NCBI GenBank assembly: GCA_003008705.1
Contig: PDUO01000001.1
Location: 186,001-250,000, forward strand
Source: Pezicula radicicola
Taxonomy: Eukaryota > Ascomycota > Leotiomycetes > Helotiales > Dermateaceae
DNA length: 64,000 bases
Reading direction: 5' to 3'
Below, piece by piece: positions 1-11,060 of the stretch (its first letter is position 1; each line of letters opens with the position of its first letter). The notes under the pieces are model-generated. The model had not been told where the DNA came from. It did not search any database and saw only the letters and a program-made list of their open reading frames with translations. A program made the translations under genes and the position numbers.

Positions 1-297
1 TAGCTTCACTTTCGGACCTTCTACCTAACGTAAACTAACATGCAATTGCAGAACCGAGATGCCTCAGTGATAGTATACTCAAGAAGAGATTAGCGCAAGA
101 TAGACCGGAGAAGGTGGCTTAGTAAAATAGAACAGCTTACGAAGTATTGCCCCCACCGATTAGATAAAACGAACTAACCGAGAGCCGTTACAATCATCCT
201 TTCGACTTCTACTACGACAATCTAAATAATTAGGGAGATCGGCTATAACCTAGGTCAAAGTTAAAACTCTCAGATTATACTATTCAAGCCTAGGCTT
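1..297. other. Left flank of transposon, no gene seen
   Basis: No open frame or conserved motif is visible. The base composition is moderately AT-rich and the stretch ends directly at the transposon's left inverted repeat. It could be the remains of another repeat, but nothing in it is diagnostic. Confidence 0.4.
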
Positions 298-322
298 TAT
301 CCCATAGCCCGCCAAAGCGCCA
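298..322. repeat. Left terminal inverted repeat (25 bp)
   Basis: It begins TATCCCATAGCCCGCC and matches the reverse complement of 2273-2297 at all 25 positions. Immediately inside the repeats the two ends diverge (GAACTC against AACCCC). Confidence 0.92.
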
Positions 323-408
323 GAACTCGCTTAAGTAACATGGGTTTATTAGCCAATCAGATCGCATATATCACTGAATTCAGGTAGAAAATGGGCTTTC
401 AACATCTA

Positions 409-2183
409 TTATAGCTCCCTTTCTCTATGGTACCACTCAAAACAATCTCCATTCTGGCAAAGGGGGGCTTGGCATGCCTTGCAACCAAATCTTGTAGCTT
501 TTGGGCGTAGTTTTCCTCTTGAATTGCCTGAAATCTCCCCTAAAACTGGAGTCTGTTTAGGCACCCTCCGAACACCCCTTTCCTTACAAGCATAACAATC
601 TCTCTTACTTCCAAAAGCCTCAATACAATGGAGCTGATTTAGCTCTATAAATNTAGGCCCAATTGGATATGATTTGCGTTTCCTAGGTTGCTGAGCAGCC
701 TTTGCAAATAGAGCCATATATAAGGCTATTCTAAAGTCCTTTTGAGAGGTAAATTTAAGGCTATTATCAACCTTTGAATGGAAGGAAAGAAGATAGGAGT
801 TAACTAGCACTATATTGAATAAGAAGTNCCATATAGCATGCCAACCTCCCTTCCTAATCTGCCTATTACCAGCGTTATAGGATCTTAATTGGTCTGCCCT
901 ATCCACATGGCCCATATTATGATTATATAGGTAGTCGAACTCTGGGTACTCCAATTCTTTTGTAGGCTGATCTCCAAAAGGAACTCTCGAAGTCTTTGCA
1001 GCTGATGAAGTTTCAGAAGGGCGCTTGCGGACAGTTGTAACTGTTCCCTTTCCATCATCAATTGTAGACTGAAATAGGACAAGAGCATTGTCTTTCCAGG
1101 CCATATAATTGACTTCATTGTCTTCAGAAGGTGCTACCCAAAGGGTATTCCAGGGGATAGTATCTTTTCTTGCATCCTTCTTCTTCTTTTCAATAAAATC
1201 CTTCAAAATACCAGAGCCTCCTCGGCAAGTACCTGTTGCTCCAATATTATAATCTCTGAGCACATGTAGAAGCTTTGTATTTGTAAAAAGATTATCCAGG
1301 TATACGCAATAGGCAGACTGGGCCTCTGGGAGTTGTAAAATCAAGTGTGGTACTACTGCAGCTGTCTTATTCGTCTTAAGTTGTTTTGGAGGCTTTACCC
1401 CTTGTGGACCTCTTCCAGCTTTAGAACCCTTCTTATACCAGCACCAACAGAGCATATAACCTTCCTGGGCCACACACCATATCTTATAACCTTCTGGTAT
1501 TGGTTTCTTTGGTATAATAAGAGTGTCTTTCGATCTACCCTCGAATCGTGCCATAGCCTCATCTACTGCAATATCCCGGCCCGGTGTCCATAGTTGTGTA
1601 GCAGTTGACATTATATGAGTATTTAGAGGTTCTACCTATAGTAAAAAAGAAGTTAGTAAGCTATTAATTAGAGCTATAAGTTGTATATTACCATCCCAAA
1701 AACATCAGGCGCATTAGGCTCTGAAATATGGATCCGAGCACTTATATCTTCCCAACGACCTTTCCCNATAGCATTCTGAACTNCAGTATNCTGTNGCATT
1801 GCTTCTGAATGAGACCAATAGTCTGGGATCTCATTCTCAACATGTAAACCCATATATATCCATATTCCAAGAAATGCATATAACTCTTCTAAGGTCATTG
1901 GAATCCACTTCCGCGCACCCCTATTTCGAGGCCGGCCACTCTGCTCTCGGAGCTTATAGTTGTTTNTNTTCTCGACTATCTTCTGCAACTGCTCAGTAGG
2001 GAAAAAGAGGCTCCAGATAGCGAATGCGTCTNCTGGAGCAACATAAGGAGGGAGGTTGATTTTCTTGTCGAAATTCGGGCAATACATAGGCTTAAATTCG
2101 GTTCCAATCTCTGTAGCTGGTGGCAGATTAGGGCGCAAGGTTCCTGGATCTGTAGAGTCTGGTTTTGTATCTTTTAAAGGCAT
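409..2183 (-). CDS. piggyBac-type transposase (DDE_Tnp_1_7 family), two exons
   Basis: Cut-and-paste transposase of the piggyBac/PGBD family. Exon 1 is 1692-2183 and exon 2 is 409-1635. The 56-bp intron (1636-1691) starts GTAATA, carries a CTTACTAAC branch site and ends CTATAG. Splicing is phase 0 and replaces a short dead-end tail with VEPLNTHIM before the MSTATQLW segment, giving about 572 residues, a normal family length. The three family aspartates are recognisable: VDEAM followed by FEGRS, then YLDNLFTN, then MGHVDRADQL. A cysteine-rich C-terminus (CYACKERG, CKACQAPLC, CFEWYH) matches the zinc-binding domain of these enzymes. Ambiguous bases leave several undetermined residues, mostly in exon 1, but no stop or frameshift is seen. 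The gene could be active if the ambiguous positions resolve to sense codons. Confidence 0.88.
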
Positions 2184-2272
2184 ATTGGTGGTTTTATTAA
2201 GAAAAGTATATGAAACTCATGGTGTTGTCAAGTTTTGATGGGGTTGAATCACGTGATGCAATTACAGGGGTT

Positions 2273-2297
2273 TGGCGCTTTGGCGGGCTATGGGATA
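2273..2297. repeat. Right terminal inverted repeat (25 bp)
   Basis: It ends GGCGGGCTATGGGATA and is the exact reverse complement of 298-322. It lies 90 bp upstream of the transposase start codon, so the promoter must sit between the two. Confidence 0.92.
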
Positions 2298-2988
2298 GGA
2301 TATACTTAGCGACATATTATAGGAAGTTAATAATAGGAAGAGAGAGAAGTTTTAGAAGATATTATTAACTATAAAGAGAGAAAGAAGTATTACTAGTATT
2401 CTATATAATATTAAGGATAAGCTGTAGTGCCTGTTGTAATAATATAGGTTAGAAAAGAAATACTTTTTTTTAAAGGACAGAGTAATCGATCCTATTCTCA
2501 CCTAACGACTTGAAAATCACATAATAATTGTTTCACATCTAATTACTAATATAGCTAGTACTTGAACCCGTTATCCCTGCGATGTCTTAACTGTATGATA
2601 GAAGAGGAGATACATGCCAAAACGAGATGTAGTCGGCTATTTACAGTATACGCAGCCCTAAGCAAAACGTACAGGGGACAAATAGAACCGCCCAAAGAAT
2701 GACAGAGACAATGGTCCTATGTTTAGCCTTACAGTGTTGTATTTTCAAGGGTGCCTAAGTCACATGTAGAAGCCCCGAAAAGCTCGACCGAAGTATCCGA
2801 ATACAACATTTCATTTCAGAGCCGGTGTCCACTTTTGGTTTCCCAAAGGTTAGATAAACAAAGGGTAGCAATTACGGTCACGTAGAATGGCTTCCTATGA
2901 GCTTGAGGGGGTGTGAGATGATAGCCAGAGTCAGCCCACGGAATAGGCGTGTGGTACTGTTGAGCAACCTATGGGACAGTGCCTAAAC
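2298..2988. other. AT-rich intergenic stretch and 3' flank of cwc2
   Basis: 2298-2600 is strongly AT-rich with many TTAATA/ATATTA runs and no open frame, which looks like RIP-degraded repeat. 2600-2988 is closer to normal composition and probably holds the 3' untranslated region of the minus-strand gene that follows. No gene is supported. Confidence 0.5.
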
Positions 2989-4348
2989 TCAGCCGCTATC
3001 ATTATCACTGCTGTAGTCTACCAGAAGCTGCGCGGGATTCGTCTCAATCGCAGTTGTGAACTTTATCCTGCCACAACTCTGTGTATTCAGCGCCGTCAAT
3101 ACTGAATTTGACAAAATCCCGCCACTACCGGTATCCTCATTCTCTGGCTTCTCCCCTTGAACCCCCTGCTCAATAGCTCTCCTCGCCGGCGCCTCTTGCA
3201 ATCTAGAGTCATAATCCACTGCGTCCTGCCTTCTCGAATACCGCACATCATCCGGAGCCTCATAACCTTCTAATCCGAAAGCTTGTTCAACCTTTCGTCT
3301 TTTTCTGGCCTGTGAATCTCGCCCTTCGAGCTCAGCCACGTATTCTGGCGACAGTGCAGCACGAATCGCCTCCGCCGCCTGCTCATCGATTCGTCTCGCC
3401 TCCCGAGCCTGCGCCATAGGATTGGGATCTGCCGTCGCCCATCGCACATTCAGAACCTCGTGGTGATCCAGAGACTGATGGGCCATAGCCTCCTTGGCGA
3501 ACTGTGCATTGGCTTCGTTTGTGTATGTGATGAACGCCACACCGCGCGTGTTGAGGACCCGGATCCGCTCCACCTGGCCCCATTCAGCGAAATGCCGCGC
3601 CACAACCTCTTCGATGTCATCCGTGACGTGGATACGGCCAACATAGATTGTGCGATTCGGACGCATGAAGCTTCCCACGCCACCCATGTCGTCTCTATAA
3701 TCGGAGAACCTATCACGGCCAAAACAGTCGACATTGGAGTTGAAGATGTCGGTTACGGTAGGGAGGCGGTGGAGGTATTGGCAGTCGCTTCCTTTCGGAC
3801 AAATACCACGAGCAAACTGGCGATTTGGGTCAGTTATATAAGCTCCGCGTTATGGGATAGAGGGGAGTACATACAAATAGACAGAAATAGGACCCAGGGA
3901 GCTTGTCAGCTTGTGTATATCCCACGTCGTTTGCGACATTACACCGTCCCTTGGCGGCAGTTTGGCTCGCGTCGCTGCTTTCTCTATCGCCACCGCTCCA
4001 TTTATTGTACCAGATACTGAATTTGGTTAACGAGACGTTCAAGCGCGACACAGAAGGTGAAATGATCTAGGCAGTAGATAGATGACAACTCCATACTTAC
4101 TTGAAGATGGTGCCAGTCTGCGGCGGAGGATCCGACTGGAATGTCGCGGGGTCGACTTGAGGGCGCGCTGGCTTCCGCTTTTTCCTAATTATCTTGCGAG
4201 TTTTGTTGGTCGCTGATCGATCTGGTGTTGGAGCAGTAGTGATGAGTTCTTGACCTTTTTGGCCTTCTAGGCCTTCTTGACCTTCTTGACCAGCCACATC
4301 GGGAGGGGAGTGGGTGACAGGTGTCGCTGCACTCTCCATGTCTGTCAT
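2989..4348 (-). CDS. cwc2: Pre-mRNA-splicing factor Cwc2 (RBM22-like)
   Basis: Cwc2 is a Prp19-complex (NTC) RNA-binding factor that contacts U6 snRNA and the intron in the catalytic spliceosome. Three exons, 4101-4348, 3875-4016 and 2989-3816, give 405 residues. The introns are 4017-4100 (GTAAGT...TTCAG) and 3817-3874 (GTATGT...GCCAG), both leaving an exact frame. Visible in order: a lysine/arginine-rich segment (KKRKPARPQVDP), the Torus region with the IWYNKWSGGDRE signature, a CCCH zinc finger (CPKGSDCQYLH), the linker NVDCFGRDRFSDYRDDMGGVG, then an RRM (IYVGRIHVTD, with GVAFITY as RNP1). The C-terminus is acidic and poorly conserved, as usual. The ATG at 4348 was chosen because the N-terminal block is in frame and of the expected length. 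Nothing is missing. Confidence 0.95.
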
Positions 4349-5300
4349 GGTGGGATGGTAGAATGTTTATTTGATTTTGATGATGATGGCAACCGGAAAA
4401 AGATACGGGACGATGCACGCGAGCACAGACCATTACGAGTAGATTACACGTGACATGCGAGAATCGGTTTCCAGGTTAGCTTGTCAGAAATGGTGCTTAC
4501 TAATATTAGCCTGAGCCATGTATTAACACCCCTAGGTTATTTAAGGCCTACTATATATGCTAAATCGACCTACTAGACAACTAATCAATCTATTAACATT
4601 GTATTAATATTTATTAATTCTATTAAATCTATTACTTCTACTATATTAATTCTAATATAGCTACCACTACGTAGGGCCAACAGAGAATATAAACTCGAAA
4701 TCGTAATAGAAAATCTTTATATTAGTCTGATTTTCTTCTTTGGTTGGATAATTCCTATTTGTGCAATGATAGCTAGTTTAGGGGTTAACACGCTTTGTAC
4801 ACCTCTAGCTATAGCGACTTGAGGTAGTAAAGGCTCAAGAACTATTTGTTAAATTTATAGGGAAAAGCACAGAATATGAGCAAGGAGAGCTGTAGGAGGA
4901 CAGGCGATTTCCTTTTGTTGCAGAGGTTCTTTAGTCTTTTAAGGTGCTTAGTAAGCAACTATGATAATCTCTATCTTCACATCCCAGGAGGTACGACACC
5001 TCTTTATCATCTCCGTATGCACCATGGCACTTCGTAATGTAGACATCATCTATACAGCCGGGATGGAGACACTTGTATCTCACCCTCCGGCCTCTGGCAC
5101 TATACTTCGTCTTTGCTTTGGTGTGAATCGGGGTTTCATTGGACCAACTTCCATAGCTCCCATATACTGATCCCCTTGTGGTAAGTTTTCATATGGCAGG
5201 ACAGTGCTGTGGCTTGATGCTCGCCTATTTGAGACTTGGCCTGGGCTTTCGGGAAGGTAGTTAAGCCTTCAACTACTCTTCGGAATATCCATTGTGGCTC
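4349..5300. other. Promoter side of cwc2 followed by AT-rich desert
   Basis: 4349-4450 is the likely cwc2 promoter/5' leader. From 4500 to about 4680 the DNA is very AT-rich (repeated TATTAAT/CTATTA), typical of RIP. 4900-5300 has normal composition but only short frames with no recognisable protein. Confidence 0.45.
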
Positions 5301-6450
5301 TTATGGACATGGGTTCAGAGGTTGTGTACCGTCTTGAACACCTTGGTAGAAGATGGGCATGTCTGAACAGGACAAGAATGGGTTTACCCAGGCCTTGTGG
5401 ACGGCCTCCCTGTACCATGTCAACTCAAATAAGTTCTTTACCAATTCCAAAAGGCGCTCATCATGGTTATGATTTTCCGCATGTTCAAACCAGTATCGTG
5501 ATGCATATTCGAAAAAATGGTAGTCAGCTATTCCTGTGCGGAAGTCATCTTCTCTAGTCCATTCTACGTCTCGGAAGTCATCATATCCAAGACAGGTTAG
5601 GCAGAGTTTTGCAATCGAGAGATTTTGATCTTCTGGTACTATCCGATATTTTGTATGGGTTGCTAGGTCTGCCATCTCCAGATCTGGCACTACATCCCGA
5701 TCTAATAGAGTGCTATTTTCATCGATAGCCACTGCTTCAAGAAATTCCTTGGTCGAAAGATTCCGCTTTGAACAAACAATCCACATCAGCACACTGCTAA
5801 TGAGTTGTTGTATTCCCTCTGTGCTAGCGCTTATTCTATCTAATATACGTTCGTAGGTTGCGAAAAGTGAAAGGGGAAATGAAGACAAGGCGTGGATAAT
5901 TTATGTATAGTATCCGTCCTTAGCTTACACAGATAGTCTAATTGGCATACTGTCCATCAGACTAAAACCTGTCAGTGATCAAGTTCGAGACAAGTTTCAT
6001 TAGCATTCTTACCATGCCCTTGGCACCTTCTACCAACCGATTCATAATTTCGGACCTCAGCTCTAGGCTCTTCAGTCTAAGTTATCCTCTGCGAACGCGT
6101 GATTCAATCTCCGAAGCAACATACAAATCTTAGATCACTACTATGAGCCGCAATGCTTAGCTACTTGTAGTCATCCAAGTGCTGTTCAATGACCATCTCT
6201 TGCCTCGATGTGAAAAGCATTTTGACATTCGTCTCAGTGGCGGTACTAGGGCTGGTTAAGTATTCAACCACAAGAGCCGGGTTCTCGCGCTCATCCAGTC
6301 CGTCTATACAAATACATACACTCTCGAATCAGACAGATAGCATTTGAAGTAGTAAACAAAGGTCCTTGGGCATTAGAGGAGGTACTGAATGGTGGCTGAT
6401 AGAATTTTTCCAGTTTGTTTGTTTCCCGATCTAATCCTACAGTTAAATAG
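5301..6450 (-). pseudogene. Relic of a NACHT-type STAND NTPase (fungal NLR-like)
   Basis: Reading the minus strand from about 6450 down to 5301 gives, in the right order, pieces of a NACHT NTPase. First is a broken P-loop (TGKILSATIQYLL followed by a stop, near 6400-6440). Next is Walker B (VCICIDGLDE) and a sensor-1-like LFTSRQE near 6180-6310. The winged-helix-like segments follow: EIMNRLVEGAKGM, then WTVCQLDYLCKLRTD with a stop just before it, then YERILDRIS and VLMWIVCSKRNLSTKEFLEAVAI. Several stops and frame changes interrupt it, although the last 195 codons are still open (5301-5888). No repeat domain (ankyrin, WD40, TPR) and no N-terminal effector domain remain. NACHT proteins control self/non-self recognition and cell death in fungi. 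This copy is dead unless the stops are assembly errors. Confidence 0.75.
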
Positions 6451-6628
6451 AGCCAACATTAATCTTCTTCACAAAGGATTACTGCAGGAATACTAAAAAA
6501 AAAAACAAGTGGTCTCCTCTTAGTAAAAGCTTCAAGGATTTTGTCTTGCAATATACAAAATGTCATTTTTCAAAAAAAAATTCACACATTTTAAAATATT
6601 CACACTTCGAACCCAACTCTCTCTCTCT

Positions 6629-7582
6629 CTACTTCCCCAAACTCCCCAAATTCCTCACAGCCCACCCCCTAACATCCAACACCTCAATCCCCCTCTCCAC
6701 ATTATACGTTCCCTCCAAACTCCAAGCAACCCCCCTCCCCTCCGCAAAAACAACCCGATACTTCCTCAACCCATCCCCCGGCTCCCTAACCAACTCATCC
6801 ACCAAAAACCCCACACTCCAAACCTCCCCTCTAAACGCTCTCCCCACAACCTCCTCAACAACATCCTTCAACCGTGCATAACTAATAGTTTCCCCCGCCG
6901 TAAAAACAACACCATTCTTCTTCCAATTCCCATTCCCATTCACATCCTCACCCCATACCCCCCCATCAAAAACAATCTCAGCAGTCAACCCCCCAATATC
7001 CTCAACCCCCGTAACCGTAACCTCATTCCCCCAATCCCCAAGAGCCCTCACAATCCCCTTTTCCAAATCAACAACACCAAAACTCTCCTCAAAAAGAAAA
7101 CTAATAAACATACCCGTCGAAACAATAATCCACTCCGTCTCACTTTGCGCCCTCAAAATATCTCTAACATCAATCTGTTCATCAAATAAATCCTGAGCAC
7201 TCCCTCTCCCAATAACATCATAATCAACACCGAATTGCCACGGTACGAATCTTTTTACATTTGCTGCGAGTACAGCTCTAGCGATCTTGAGTTGGCTTCC
7301 TGGTCCGGAGGCGAAGCCTAAGCAGGAGATTATTAGATCGTAGGGTTTGAAGAGGGTTGAGAGGTGGGTCGATGTGTCGGTGCTGATGTCGCCGGGGATG
7401 AATTTTATGTTTTGCGATTCTAGGAGGCTGATTTGGTTGGATTTGGTGGGGTCTGTTGTGCTGAGTGTGGAGGGTCGCAGCAGTACGGTGATATCGGTGT
7501 TAGGGGATCGTTTGTTAATGAGAGCATTCACAACAGCTGTTCCCAGCTCTCCGAGGCCGAGTACGAGTATATTTTCACCCAT
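6629..7582 (-). CDS. NmrA-like / isoflavone-reductase-like NAD(P)-binding protein
   Basis: A single-exon gene of 317 residues. The N-terminus has a Rossmann dinucleotide-binding motif (ILVLGLGELGTAVVNAL, GxGxxG), and the body follows the NmrA/isoflavone reductase pattern (DLIISCLGFASGPG, then KRFVPWQFGVDYD). Members of this family are either redox-sensing transcriptional co-regulators or reductases of aromatic compounds; the sequence does not decide between them. The start at 7582 places the Rossmann motif four residues from the N-terminus, which is normal. The 5' third of the gene is A/C-rich on the sense strand, and after about 7240 it becomes extremely G/T-rich. The plus strand at 6721-6780 is 48/60 A+C and at 7381-7440 is 44/60 G+T. 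This is an abrupt intragenic switch. Confidence 0.85.
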   Translation of the reverse strand: MGENILVLGLGELGTAVVNALINKRSPNTDITVLLRPSTLSTTDPTKSNQISLLESQNIKFIPGDISTDTSTHLSTLFKPYDLIISCLGFASGPGSQLKIARAVLAANVKRFVPWQFGVDYDVIGRGSAQDLFDEQIDVRDILRAQSETEWIIVSTGMFISFLFEESFGVVDLEKGIVRALGDWGNEVTVTGVEDIGGLTAEIVFDGGVWGEDVNGNGNWKKNGVVFTAGETISYARLKDVVEEVVGRAFRGEVWSVGFLVDELVREPGDGLRKYRVVFAEGRGVAWSLEGTYNVERGIEVLDVRGWAVRNLGSLGK

Positions 7583-7803
7583 TATTATCTGCTTTAATAG
7601 GATATCCTATTGTTTGCGATGTAGAATGACAATTTGGAGACTTGTCTGGGTCTTTTATAAAGTGCTGATAAATGAACTCTTGGAAGGGCCTTGGCACTTG
7701 GATATGCTTACAAATTAAAAATCACTCTACTTTTGACGTAAATAGCTCACTAACTCCACATTATATATTGGATTTCGATGTTGTCTTTGATTCCTTATGG
7801 TAT

Positions 7804-9545
7804 TTAGAGACCGCTCTCAAACTGTCTAACTATCAAGCCCTTGTCTCCCAAGAAATCTTTGACATCTTTGACAGTGTACTCCCCTCTGTGGAACATGCCA
7901 GCACCAAGAGCTGCGTCTGTCTTTGTTTTCGAGAAGACTTCTTCGAAATGACCTGGATTGCCAGCTCCACTTGAAGCAATCACAGGTATACTAATGGCAT
8001 TCTTCACTTGATCAATAAGCTCAAGATCGAAGCCACTGTTCGTGCCATCTTTGTCTATGCAGTTAAGTAGGATTTCGCCTGCGCCCATTGCTTCCACGGC
8101 CGTAACGAGCTCCACAACATCCATGTCCCTTGTTTCTCGCCCTCCTTTGATTGTGCAAGCATACCAGCATGCTGTCTCGCCATTGGGACCGGGGTACTTC
8201 GTTTGGATGGTGTTGTGTTTTGTTTCTTCAGCTTTGGAAATATAAATTCGCTTGGGATCAACACTAACGACAACCGCTTGATTCCCGTAGGCCCCAGATA
8301 TCTGCTCGATTGCTGTATTTCCAAATAACTTCTTTTCGGCAGCATAGTATTCTTCTGCTGCTGTAACCGCATCAGATCCTATTGAGACTTTGTCGGCACC
8401 ACTTTTGAAATACATTGTGGCAATCTCCAAAGCTGAGACCTTTGTTCCGTCAGTATCAACTGTATCTCTTATACCACCGCCAACCGTCAGAGGTACGAAA
8501 ACAGTTTCTGACGTTCTTCGAAGAATCTCCAGCATTGGAAGATCAGCAAGAGGACAATCTCGGAAGCTAGTTATGTTCAAGAACGTAACTTCATCCGCTC
8601 CTTGCTCGTAGTACTTTCGGGCCATCTCGACAGGCTTGCCTAGGTTTCGAACATTTCCACCCTCACCCTTCTCGCGCACATCATATTGATCACCCTTCGT
8701 GACTACAAGATCGCCTTGGTCATTTGTCCGTACATCTAAGCAAGCGATGACTCTTCTTGTCAAGCCTTCCTTTGCAGCTACCAGAGGAGCCGCCCCAGTT
8801 TCTTTTAAACCACCACTATTGCCATCCAAAAACGCCTTTAGAACTCTCAAACCAGCTGCACCACTCTTCTCTGGATGAAATTGTGTCAATAAGACGTTTT
8901 CTTTCGCTACAGCACCGACAAATTCCTCATCTCCGTATCTAGCAGTAGCAACTGTCCAACCTTGGCTCTCGAGTTCTCCCGCCTTGTATGGAACTTTGTA
9001 GGAGTGAACGTAATAGTATTTCGAGCTCGGCCGCAAGCCATACACTTCTTTGTCCGAAGTATTTGCGCTATTCCAACCAATGTGCGGAACGGACTTTGAG
9101 CTGTCGTCGAATCGGTCGAGATGACCTTTGATGAGACCCAGACCAGGGACGGCTGGATTTTCTGTAGAACCCTCGAATATCGCCTGCAGACCGACACATA
9201 TGCCCATAAAAGGTTTGCCAGATTCAACATGTTTTCGAATGGCTGGAAGGTAACCGGCAGATGCGAATTGGGTCATGCAGTGACCAAAGTGTCCGACACC
9301 AGGGAGGATGAGTTTCTACAGGCCAAAATCAGCTAATTGAGTTTAGAGAATTGGCATATGTCGGGTAGCTAGCTATATCTGCCAATTTGATTGAATTATG
9401 CAGAAACAACAATACAACTTACGTCGGCCTTTTCAACATCTTCTGGTGTTCGGACCCATTCAATTGTATATCCCACCTTCTCAATTGCGTTGACTAGACT
9501 GCGTACATTCCCCGCAACATAATCAAGAAGATAGACAGTCGGCAT
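7804..9545 (-). CDS. HIS7: Imidazole glycerol phosphate synthase, bifunctional HisH-HisF
   Basis: Catalyses the fifth step of histidine biosynthesis. The glutaminase half makes ammonia, and the cyclase half turns PRFAR into imidazole glycerol phosphate and AICAR. Exons 9423-9545 and 7804-9315 are joined across a 107-bp phase-0 intron (GTAAGT...CTGTAG). The product has 544 residues, close to the yeast protein. The N-terminal class I glutaminase shows the nucleophile cysteine in [11 protein letters not shown] (near residue 81) and the histidine/glutamate in FHPEKSG. The cyclase half begins near residue 230 with [10 protein letters not shown] and carries [19 protein letters not shown] and the catalytic-type DGTNSGFD. 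The chosen ATG gives [13 protein letters not shown], the usual start; an upstream in-frame ATG would add an unconserved extension. No anomalies. Confidence 0.96.
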
Positions 9546-9613
9546 CGTTAGAGGAATCCTTGCCGCGGTGGGAGTTCTGAAAAGAATGGTTGTGCTGTGA
9601 CACAGATTTGAAG

Positions 9614-10705
9614 ATGTTGATAGAAGACAGCTCAAGTGAAGTGAGTCAACAAACAAAAAAGGGCCCCGCGGCAGAATCTTCACCGCCTTCGCAACACATC
9701 GTCGCTAACAACCCCGCGCCACTTGCAAATCCTGTAGCATTTACCCGACTAGTATTTTTGTATATGCCTCCTGGGGTTGATAGACTTCCAATTTTCATGC
9801 CGATCAAAGAAGAGCGCATATTTTATAACGCCATTGGCATGATGCAGATTCAGACAACAGCGGAGACAAAGAAATTCATTATTCACATTTTTAGTCCTCG
9901 ACGAAGTGATGAAGAGCTATGGAAGGTTATCAGGAAATTCTGGACAGCATCAGATTTTTCAGAAAAATTGAAGCAACACCAGATCGGTGAGGGATGACTC
10001 ACCTGAAGTCGACGTCTCCGAGCTCTTGAACGTCCTAATGAAGTGGCACCGCCGGAACAGAAGCTCCTCGAGATTATGAGCCCGGAAAACGAAATAGCGA
10101 AACATTAAAAGCAGGTTGGAGACGAAAACATTGCAACGAACCCAGTGGAATTTCTTATGCTAGAGCATACGAAGGAAATTGGTGATTCTCTGAGAATATG
10201 GATTCTGTGCGTTATTACTTGCATAGGCCATCTCAAAGACCAGCTTTACGGTGTTTGGCAATCCTAGCACACCGAACTTTCACCAAAGATTCTAGCGCAA
10301 GGCTTCCAAATGGAAAGTCATGTAATGAGGACGGCCTCGGTTAACCTTAGGGCTCACAGAAGCCTGATGATACTAACAATGGTGGCAATACAACTCATAG
10401 GTACACTCACCAGATAAGATCCAGATTATGATTATAATGGAATCCAACTGACTGCCATATACAAAGTTATCGAAGATGAAGGCGAAAGCCAAATTGCTTT
10501 GAAGGAGATAACGCTAGAAGAATTCTTTGGAGTCTACCAAAATTCTCTACTAAGACCCATCAATGGTGAAATCTAGAGTACTGTTACTCGAGACCTCTCA
10601 TTGCAAGACCTCACACATGTACAGAGCACGGATATCTATTCTAGACTATCCGATCGAGAAAGCAAGACCTTCCATTATTTGAGTCGCTTGCGAGATACGC
10701 TATGA
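9614..10705 (+). pseudogene. Relic gene of unknown function, broken only by in-frame stops
   Basis: One reading frame can be followed for 364 codons from the ATG at 9614. It is interrupted by stops at 9995 (TGA), 10004 (TGA), 10106 (TAA), 10265 (TAG), 10415 (TAA) and 10574 (TAG), and ends at 10703 (TGA). No frameshift is needed anywhere. The first 128 codons are open and include the stretch RRSDEELWKVIRKFW; further on, VIEDEGESQIALKEI and EFFGVYQNSLL also look like real protein. Every stop could come from CGA, CAA or CAG by one C-to-T change, which is the RIP signature. I do not recognise the family. Its 5' end lies just upstream of HIS7 and may overlap that gene's promoter. Confidence 0.55.
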
Positions 10706-10859
10706 CTAGGATCTCAATAAAGAGAGCAAGCAATTGAGTAGGTGCAATTTGTACTTTGAAAATGCGAAATCTGATGAAGAGAACTGTCGTACCAGATCTG
10801 TTGGATTCTAATTGGCGTCAGCAGAGTGTAAGTCAATTTAGCTATATCTCTTCACAAGC

Positions 10860-11060
10860 ATACTACCTTGGTATCAGAGTGTAGATAGCCAGACTGCAAT
10901 CGATATTCAACCCACAGAGGGAAGAAAAAGCCTAGCTAAGAAACTTTGACTCAATACAGGAGACATAAGGTCTTGAACTGGCACAAAGTACTAATGATAT
11001 ATTTACGCATTAAACAGTCACTCATTTTGTTACTACCTCAAAACTCACCACCACCAGAAT
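10860..11060 (+). repeat. Diverged direct repeat, copy 1
   Basis: Shares with 11330-11590 an ordered series of blocks: an ACCTTxGTAT opening, GAGACxTAAGxTCTTG, GGCACAAAG (copy 2 has AGCACAAAG), AATGATAT, TACGCATT and CTCACCACCACCA. The copies are strongly diverged and copy 2 has an insertion of about 60 bp after ACAAAG. The direct orientation suggests an old tandem duplication of the 3' part of the adjacent relic gene. Confidence 0.6.

Larger units (their letters stand above)
298..2297 (-). mobile_element. piggyBac-like DNA transposon, near-complete
   Basis: A 2,000-bp unit bounded by perfect 25-bp inverted repeats (298-322 and 2273-2297) encloses a single spliced transposase gene on the minus strand. 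Autonomous fungal piggyBac elements normally insert at TTAA and leave it at both ends. Here the flanks read ggctt at the left and ggata at the right, so no TTAA duplication is seen. Nine ambiguous bases (653, 828, 1767, 1783, 1790, 1795, 1966, 1968, 2032) all lie inside the element, as expected if several near-identical copies were merged in the assembly. The reading frame is otherwise intact, so the element may be recent. Confidence 0.88.

Noticed and set aside
3846..3860. TTATGGGATAG in a cwc2 intron resembling the transposon end
   Set aside because: The match is about 11 bases and does not extend into the GC-rich core of the inverted repeat.
6546..7189. Proline- and asparagine-rich plus-strand frames opposite the NmrA-like gene
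   Set aside because: They are shadows produced by the strong A/C bias of that strand; the minus strand encodes a clear Rossmann protein.
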